Source of the DNA: Acanthococcus lagerstroemiae
Lineage: Eukaryota > Arthropoda > Insecta > Hemiptera > Eriococcidae
Assembly: GCA_031841125.1 (NCBI GenBank)
Contig: CM063114.1
Span: forward strand, 12,152,001-12,216,000
Direction of reading: 5' to 3'
DNA length: 64,000 bases
Part shown: positions 62,001-64,000 of the stretch, in pieces
Numbering within the stretch: the first letter of the stretch is position 1
Layout: the number at the start of each line of letters is the position of its first letter
Position numbers and translations under genes: made by a program
The notes under the pieces: model-generated
The model's database searches: none
What the model saw: only the letters and a program-made list of their open reading frames with translations
What the model was told of the DNA's origin: nothing

Positions 62001-63154
62001 TTAAAAGTATCATTACACTTATTTCTTCATATTTCAATTTTTTTTATTGGATCAATATTAAAATTATTGGACTTTTATTTGACTTATTGGACAGGTAGAC
62101 ACCCTGTCAGAAAGCCTTACTACACCAAAATTCAGCTTGGAGATAATTTTATCGAATTTTGTTTCAATTTCATTTGATTTTTCCAGAGAGTCAATAACAA
62201 AGGGTGGACGTGAAACAGAATTACTGCCAAAAGGTCAACGACCTATGTAGTTGGAATAATGCGAGTACACGGTTCACTGTTTTGAGAATTGACTGAAGTA
62301 CTATTTTAGTCACCAGTTCTTTAGTTGGATCTAGCAGTACAATAAAACCGCAAGGAGCCTTACCCTTTCTTTCTGAATCCTTGCTATCAGCCAGCCGATA
62401 CACGTTACACAGATTGCCGTTGGTACTGCACACAGTATCAGGATAAACATGTGTTCATGTTCCTGAATCTTGTCTGAAAATGCAAGATGAATCATTTTAA
62501 TTCGACCGTCTTCACATGAAAAAGTTTTCCAAGGATTGAGTGCGACCACAAGACACAGACAAGTGAATCAGTACACGCATAATCAGTGTCACTTTTTCAA
62601 TTCAACCTAAAGTGAAATAAAAATGTGAGAAATGCCAATACTGGGCAACCAGACTGGACAAGTGAATCTACAAATTATGTGAATTCACTAGCCGAAACTG
62701 GTAGCTCAATATTAACAAACTTTACAGTTTAAAGTTTTATTTCGATTACCTACACGTTTATTAGATTGAAAAAGTGACTAACGATGATTGTGCATATGCA
62801 GATTCAAATTAAAATAGGTACCGAAAGGCGATTTCTGTCACTTGTACGATACTTATCTCACAAAACAGCGTACATTTCAGTAGAAGATCATTCATATGTA
62901 TGAAGAGAAACGACAGCCTTATAAAGATGCTTCAATAGGATATTTTGTAAGATATGAAATAAAAGCAAAATGAACGTGATCTTACTCGTCAGAACTAAAG
63001 TTTCAGATGCTGACACGTTACCGGCCTTGTTGCTACCCATGCATGTATAAACGCCGTCATCTTCTGCCGCCGCATACTTTATGGTTAGATTCATACGGGA
63101 TCTGGATAAATGTATCCGAGAATTATTGCGAGGCAGTTGAAGAGGTTTTCCATC
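31203..63154 (-). CDS. Pvr: Gene B: PVR/VEGFR/PDGFR-like receptor tyrosine kinase, 5' partial
   Basis: Thirteen exons: 62986-63154, 62364-62473, 60018-60168, 59701-59925, 57047-57182, 54342-54430, 54102-54262, 53876-53998, 53650-53779, 50987-51068, 50786-50891, 40358-40547, 31203-31285. All twelve internal introns are GT-AG and in phase; 1,755 nt give 584 residues plus stop, numbered here from the first codon in the window. Domains: C-terminal half of an Ig domain (1-56), transmembrane helix (about 65-87), juxtamembrane (94-143), split kinase (144-494) and tail (495-584). Catalytic features: GSGAFG loop (148-153), VAVK lysine 175, HGDLAARN (350-357), DFG (370-372), activation-loop tyrosines 378 and 383, and a kinase insert (about 250-315) as in class III/V receptors. 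Ig domains 1-6 and the signal peptide must lie above 64,000. Family role: PDGF/VEGF-like ligand receptor driving cell migration, haemocyte survival and growth. The gene symbol is by family only. Confidence 0.9.
31568..31730. mobile_element. Hairpin element H2 in the last intron of gene B
   Basis: A palindrome of about 165 bp with arms ending in AGCGCT and containing CCATTTTGGATCCAAAAG. CTAGCAAAACTA stands on both sides (31556-31567 and 31731-31742). The core GTCGATGCCG...CGGAGCGTACCG...CGGCATCGAC matches H1. Confidence 0.8.
31743..31886. mobile_element. Hairpin element H3 adjacent to H2
   Basis: Arms GACATCCACTATTTTAAGTC (from 31769) and GACTGAAAATTGTGGATGTC are inverted copies, with the stem GTCGCTTGGTGCCCG in both. 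TAGCAAAAC recurs at its far end near 31886, so H2 and H3 lie side by side between copies of the same target word. The core differs from H1/H2. Confidence 0.65.
31887..33486. other. Intron DNA without recognisable element
   Basis: AT-rich. TGACAAAAT motifs around 33100-33210 resemble those at 35983-36160 and may be remains of the same small element. A run of about 23 A at 33139. Confidence 0.35.
33487..34353. mobile_element. MITE with ends like (C)AGGxTTGGCA, about 865 bp
   Basis: The left end CAGGCTTGGCAGGTAAAATA and the right end (reverse CTAGGGTTGGCATTTTACAT) are inverted copies; ATTTTACAT repeats fill the ends. AGTATTCACC and AGTATTTACC flank it. No ORF. hAT-like by ends. Confidence 0.65.
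34697..35072 (+). repeat. Direct repeat, copy 1
   Basis: Matches 36177-36556 closely (GCAACCTACCCCGA, TTATGGTCAAAT, GGTAACCACAGAA). Not coding in a conserved frame. Confidence 0.75.
36177..36556 (+). repeat. Direct repeat, copy 2
   Basis: Second copy of 34697-35072, about 1.5 kb away in the same orientation. Confidence 0.75.
37633..38272. mobile_element. Nested MITE with ends GTGACGCGCCATGAGAAACC
   Basis: The last 40 bases (CTTCACCCAAAGGTATATGG then TTTCTCATGGCGCGTCAC) are an inverted copy of the first 40, with few mismatches. Total 640 bp, no ORF. Confidence 0.75.
38615..38904. mobile_element. MITE with ends CAGGGTTGCCAC
   Basis: CAGGGTTGCCACTTT on the left and AAAGTGGCAACCCTG on the right, with many TTCCCTGACTTTTCC repeats inside. 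A further end-like CTGGTCACCCTG follows at 38947-38958. Confidence 0.7.
39230..39440. repeat. Short relative of the 9.6-10.7 kb foldback
   Basis: Repeated TTCAGCTTTCGGCT words, as in the foldback arms. Confidence 0.4.
40358..40547 (-). CDS. Gene B exon: cytoplasmic tail with docking tyrosines
   Basis: Acceptor TTTTCATGTCAG. Encodes MYLKMN (Y503, a YxxM PI3-kinase-type site), VDYLAL (Y516) and PRYVNV (Y533, YxN type for GRB2-like adaptors). The donor is GTGCGT at 40357. If it is not used, the frame stops two codons later at 40350. Confidence 0.85.
40693..40835 (+). mobile_element. tRNA-derived SINE in a gene B intron
   Basis: Contains an A-box-like TGGCTAATTGG (40700-40710) and a perfect B box GGTTCGAGTCC (40742-40752), followed by a non-tRNA body (ATCCTAGCGAACATATAGCG) shared with 61690-61740. 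It does not fold as a clean functional tRNA. Confidence 0.7.
41176..41600 (+). mobile_element. Non-LTR retrotransposon C-terminal fragment
   Basis: The translation includes HAPKPETHL and [20 protein letters not shown] followed by REALG, the cysteine/histidine pattern after the RNase H region of Jockey/I-type ORF2 proteins. Open for 135 codons but without the upstream domains. Confidence 0.65.
41855..42091 (-). CDS. Hypothetical charged ORF, possibly retroelement-derived
   Basis: 78 codons, Arg/Glu/Lys-rich, on the same strand as the Gypsy fragment and 1 kb beyond its truncated end. It could be the tail of its polyprotein or chance. The opposite strand is open as well. Confidence 0.2.
   Translation of the reverse strand: MFPSSPSNTRTADVREEEPAGVRPTEDRKCKDLTFRKKLRARGRPECADRQPRSFNRPQADAVSVPEKRKSEESVENK
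43055..44430 (-). pseudogene. Ty3/Gypsy pol fragment: reverse transcriptase and RNase H
   Basis: RT core with [33 protein letters not shown] and the catalytic YLDDV (44432-43923), continuing in the same frame through the RT/RNase H linker (SYYRRY) to RNase H ([41 protein letters not shown]). Two premature stops fall in the linker near 43922 and 43880, and another at about 43105, beyond which only a few codons of the pre-integrase region remain. Protease, the RT N-terminus and the integrase core are missing. Dead copy. Confidence 0.9.
44428..45279 (-). pseudogene. Ty3/Gypsy gag fragment, copy 1
   Basis: Starts at ATG 45279 with a coiled-coil-like region ([15 protein letters not shown]), has an in-frame TAG at 45204-45202, then continues from MAQKIEDQ to a capsid-like region ([33 protein letters not shown]). 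At about 44428 it is fused out of frame to the RT sequence, so nucleocapsid, protease and the RT N-terminus are deleted. Confidence 0.85.
45494..45570 (-). mobile_element. MITE end GCAGGGCCGGTTTAAGG, possible partner at 42865
   Basis: Reverse of CCTTAAACCGGCCCTGC at 45554-45570, repeated in unit 2 near 47625-47641. GCAGGACCGGATTAAG at 42865-42880 is in the opposite orientation with a similar G-rich interior. The Gypsy fragment lies between these two ends. Confidence 0.45.
46402..46604. repeat. Hairpin H4, copy 1
   Basis: Arms of about 80 bp: TTGAAGGGTAAAAAATCAAA ... and its reverse near 46604, with GGGCGCAAATAG and TGTACAGGGGTGCA in the stem, around a 45-base loop. Confidence 0.85.
46726..47355 (-). 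pseudogene. Ty3/Gypsy gag fragment, copy 2, truncated
   Basis: Second copy of the gag 5' part, cut off at YGQAHM by the tandem-duplication junction. A 28-bp extra repeat unit near 47291-47320 shifts the frame at the start. The TAG of copy 1 is also present. Confidence 0.85.
48474..48676. repeat. Hairpin H4, copy 2
   Basis: Duplicate of 46402-46604 within tandem unit 2. Confidence 0.85.
48798..49655. other. Intron DNA without recognisable element
   Basis: No exon, ORF or repeat identified on either strand. Confidence 0.4.
49656..50535. mobile_element. TIR element with repeated CCTAATATCGCC motifs
   Basis: The left end GGTAAAGTCGCCTAATATCG and right end CGATATTAGGCGACCTTACC are inverted copies. 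GGCGATATTAGG or its complement recurs about eight times inside, in both orientations. No transposase. A similar end (GATATTAGGGCACTTTACC) stands alone at 35870. Confidence 0.6.
50786..50891 (-). CDS. Gene B exon: end of kinase domain
   Basis: Acceptor GATTTTAG, donor GTAAGT. Encodes [18 protein letters not shown] with the CW...RP motif that ends tyrosine kinase domains, then [12 protein letters not shown]. Confidence 0.92.
50987..51068 (-). CDS. Gene B exon: kinase C-lobe, alpha-G region
   Basis: An 82-nt exon between acceptor TTTTTTAAG and donor GTAAGA. Reads [20 protein letters not shown] and then AYATKE. It joins PYPG upstream to IHDIMMDCW downstream, matching the family consensus. Confidence 0.88.
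51445..53164. mobile_element. TIR element with ends AGTGATGG and TCGATATC-rich termini
   Basis: Left AGTGATGGTACCATTTAAAA and right (reverse) AGTGATGGCAATATATCAAT, both followed by ATCGATA repeats. Contains a smaller element (52233-52503). No transposase seen. Confidence 0.5.
52233..52503. mobile_element. MITE with ends CAGTGGCGGATCTA, about 270 bp
   Basis: CAGTGGCGGATCTATTGG on the left, CTAGATCTGCCACTG on the right. G-rich next to the left end. A lone end of the same kind (TTTCCGCCACTG) lies at 14805-14816. Confidence 0.6.
53175..53285. mobile_element. Short MITE with ends AGTGATGGCGATATTT / ATATTCTGCCATCACT
   Basis: A 111-bp palindromic copy of the 51445-53164 termini, ten bases after that element. 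A worn third piece follows at 53299-53355. Confidence 0.65.
53650..53779 (-). CDS. Gene B exon: P+1 loop, alpha-F
   Basis: Acceptor TTATCTGCAG, donor GTATGT. Encodes [16 protein letters not shown] and [17 protein letters not shown], then PYPG. The intron before it (53780-53875) is 96 nt with no stop in frame, so reading through it keeps the frame. Confidence 0.93.
53876..53998 (-). CDS. Gene B exon: catalytic loop and activation loop
   Basis: Acceptor TTTTTTGAAG, donor GTAAGT. Encodes [16 protein letters not shown] and [11 protein letters not shown], plus activation-loop tyrosines in YNNENY. The usual HRD arginine is glycine here. Confidence 0.93.
54102..54262 (-). CDS. Gene B exon: end of kinase insert and alpha-E helix
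   Basis: Acceptor TCTGACCAG, donor GTAAAT. Begins [14 protein letters not shown] and ends [15 protein letters not shown], the helix directly before the catalytic loop. Confidence 0.9.
54342..54430 (-). CDS. Gene B exon: kinase insert
   Basis: An 89-nt exon between acceptor TTTCTTACAG and donor GTGAGG. Polar Ser/Thr/Asn-rich sequence with no fold motif, as expected for the insert that splits class III/V kinase domains. Identified by phase continuity with the exons on either side. Confidence 0.78.
55718..56165 (+). mobile_element. LINE ORF2 C-terminal fragment in a gene B intron
   Basis: Carries [11 protein letters not shown], then QERKWRRN after an A run of about 28 (56057-56082), and ends in an ATCATC tail. 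Frameshifted. Same family as 21505-21915. Confidence 0.7.
56422..57004. mobile_element. MITE with ends CAGGGTRTCYAC, 42 bp from a splice donor
   Basis: CAGGGTATCCACTGGAT on the left and CAGTAGACACCCTG on the right. Internal TCATGACTTTCATGAC repeats. The right end is 42 bases from the donor-side edge of exon 57047-57182. Confidence 0.6.
57047..57182 (-). CDS. Gene B exon: kinase hinge and start of the kinase insert
   Basis: Acceptor GATATTGCAG, donor GTACGT. Encodes [18 protein letters not shown] (hinge and alpha-D) and then a polar stretch that begins the kinase insert. Confidence 0.9.
57545..58440. other. Low-complexity intron DNA with one long ORF
   Basis: A 162-codon plus-strand ORF (57956-58444) is rich in Phe, Leu, Tyr and Val. 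No transporter motif or codon bias supports it, and the minus strand reads as a stop-ridden basic sequence. Probably an old transposon remnant. Confidence 0.25.
58470..59230 (+). mobile_element. LINE ORF2 C-terminal fragment split by a MITE
   Basis: Reads [43 protein letters not shown], then after the insertion [15 protein letters not shown]. This is the usual order at the end of insect LINE ORF2. Confidence 0.8.
58678..59071. mobile_element. MITE with ends AAGGTGTCTACA inserted in the LINE
   Basis: AAGGTGTCTACAAG on the left and CTGTAGACACCTT on the right, with TTCCTGACTTTTTCCAAACT repeats inside. About 394 bp. Confidence 0.8.
59701..59925 (-). CDS. Gene B exon: kinase N-lobe with ATP loop and catalytic lysine
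   Basis: Acceptor GTTTTACAG, donor GTGAGT. Contains [13 protein letters not shown] (ATP loop), [10 protein letters not shown] (catalytic Lys175), an alpha-C helix with TELKIM and the [12 protein letters not shown] segment. Confidence 0.92.
60018..60168 (-). CDS. Gene B exon: juxtamembrane segment
   Basis: Acceptor TGACGTAG, donor GTTAGT. It reads [17 protein letters not shown] and ends [14 protein letters not shown], the typical juxtamembrane of PDGFR/VEGFR kinases leading directly into the nucleotide-binding loop. Confidence 0.87.
61250..61745 (+). mobile_element. tRNA-derived SINE split by a MITE
   Basis: The head resembles 40693-40765 (TGTGTGGCTAAGTGG, CAATCCTTGCG), but its B box is mutated. 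The body (ATCCTAGCGAACA) resumes at 61690 after the insertion 61346-61680. Confidence 0.65.
61346..61680. mobile_element. MITE of the GTGTCTACC type inside the SINE
   Basis: GGTGTCTACCAGTTTCAG on the left and CCCGGTAGACACGCTGAAA on the right, about 335 bp. Confidence 0.65.
61795..62106. mobile_element. Second MITE of the GTGTCTACC type
   Basis: CAGGGTATCTACCGGAT on the left and CAGGTAGACACCCTG on the right, about 312 bp, AT-rich interior. Confidence 0.7.
62364..62473 (-). CDS. Gene B exon: transmembrane helix
   Basis: Acceptor TGCATTTTCAG, donor GTAAGG. Encodes [20 protein letters not shown] followed by the basic stop-transfer sequence ARIQKER. Paralogous to gene A exon 8. Confidence 0.88.
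62986..63154 (-). CDS. Gene B exon: C-terminal half of the membrane-proximal Ig domain
   Basis: Acceptor TGTTCCATAG, donor GTAAGA. It starts in phase 0 at [16 protein letters not shown] and contains [16 protein letters not shown], a typical I-set F/G-strand region. The first half of the domain must be on an upstream exon beyond the window. Confidence 0.87.
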
Positions 63155-63349
63155 CTATGGAACATAATCAAATAAGTCATGAGATTAAACATTAACAGTT
63201 CCTGATACATTGAAACCAACTATCAGAATGATACACGTTTATCTATAGAAAGATGTTCAGTACTTATTTTCCGAATAATTATGAGGTGTAACGAAGAAAG
63301 CGTCCTTAATGCAAGAAGCAGTTAGCACAGCTTACTATCGTCATTGATG

Positions 63350-63745
63350 ATGAGGTTATCAGTCTTGCGACCGGTTTGATGCAGTTCTCCATATCTCCCT
63401 ATCTTGTGCAAGTTCCTTCATTTTGTAATATTACATTTGACATCCTTGATTATCTTTGAACATACTGGAATCTTTCCGATCCACCCAATTCTTTCCTTCC
63501 ACTCTTCCTGCTAGTAGCAGTGATATTATTCCTGGGTGCCTCAAATTACGCCCTATTAGTTGATCTCTCCTTCTCTTCAGACAAATCCAAATATCCATTT
63601 TACTTCCTACGCTGTTAAGTATTTCCTTATTTCTTATACCTTATCCGTCCATTTGATGCTACGTATCCGCCTACAGCACCACATCTCAATAGCTTCCATC
63701 CTTCTTTTCTCTGGTTTTCCTATCGGCTCAGTTTCATATCCATAC
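63350..63745 (-). mobile_element. LINE 3' fragment upstream of the first visible gene B exon
   Basis: The reverse complement matches 13990-14265 and 21505-21915, including AGGAATAATATCACT and GTGGAAGGAAAGAATT. Same direction as gene B. Confidence 0.7.
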
Positions 63746-63814
63746 AAGGCTACACTCTAAACATGAGTTTTCAAAAACAATTTTTTGATTTCCAGACATA
63801 TTTTTGATTTGAAA

Positions 63815-63950
63815 AGATCACTGCTCCATAAACTTGTTGAATATTCTCTACTACATATAAACTATATGCACTATGAAAAGGAAAATGTCCAACAAAAAAA
63901 GGAATGCCACCTTAATATTCTCAGTTTCTGGTGAATGACCCATCTCACAT
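63815..63950. repeat. Block shared with gene A intron 1
   Basis: Copy of 25722-25860. Either part of the tandem gene duplication, or a mobile repeat. Confidence 0.65.
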
Positions 63951-64000
63951 GTTTCAGTCAAGCGGGAATGTCTAGATTATAAATAAATCAAATTCCCAGG

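Overview
This is animal nuclear DNA: AT-rich and intron-rich, with GT-AG splice sites throughout and very many degraded transposons. The gene family (PVR/VEGFR/PDGFR-type receptor tyrosine kinase) and the style of the transposons point to an arthropod, most likely an insect. I cannot name the species from the sequence. No rRNA, functional tRNA or CRISPR array was found.

The host coding content I can support is two tandem receptor genes on the minus strand. Gene B (31,203-63,154, 5' end beyond the window) is a split-kinase receptor tyrosine kinase. Thirteen exons give 584 uninterrupted codons: half an Ig domain, a transmembrane helix, a juxtamembrane segment, a tyrosine kinase with a kinase insert, and a tail with YxxM, YVNV and NPxY docking motifs. 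Gene A (13,783-25,976) lies downstream in the same orientation. Its eight exons join into an open reading frame of 371 codons: signal peptide, three Ig domains (the D1-D3 positions of VEGFR-like receptors), a transmembrane helix related to that of gene B, and a stop codon where gene B has the splice donor leading to its kinase exons. Gene A therefore looks like a kinase-less, membrane-anchored receptor, probably a decoy or ligand trap for the same ligands. A block matching the 3' flank of gene B (29,946-31,176) lies just below gene A (12,414-12,965). This suggests that gene A began as a fuller duplicate and lost its kinase region by internal deletion.

Region by region: 1-8,330 holds diverged direct repeats, one unit in three copies. 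9,303-11,880 is an inverted-repeat element with a large foldback inside. 12,414-13,320 holds the gene A 3' homology block and a transposase remnant. 13,783-25,976 is gene A, whose introns carry LINE pieces and palindromes. 25,977-31,202 is intergenic DNA plus the gene B 3' flank, including a roughly 1-kb inverted-repeat element. 31,203-63,154 is gene B. Its 9- and 10-kb introns carry MITEs, palindromic hairpins, a tRNA-derived SINE, an internally deleted Ty3/Gypsy element and a 2-kb tandem duplication. 63,155-64,000 holds a LINE 3' end and a block that also lies beside the signal-peptide exon of gene A.

All intron-exon structures were read by eye from splice sites, phase and family motifs. 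No search or alignment was run.
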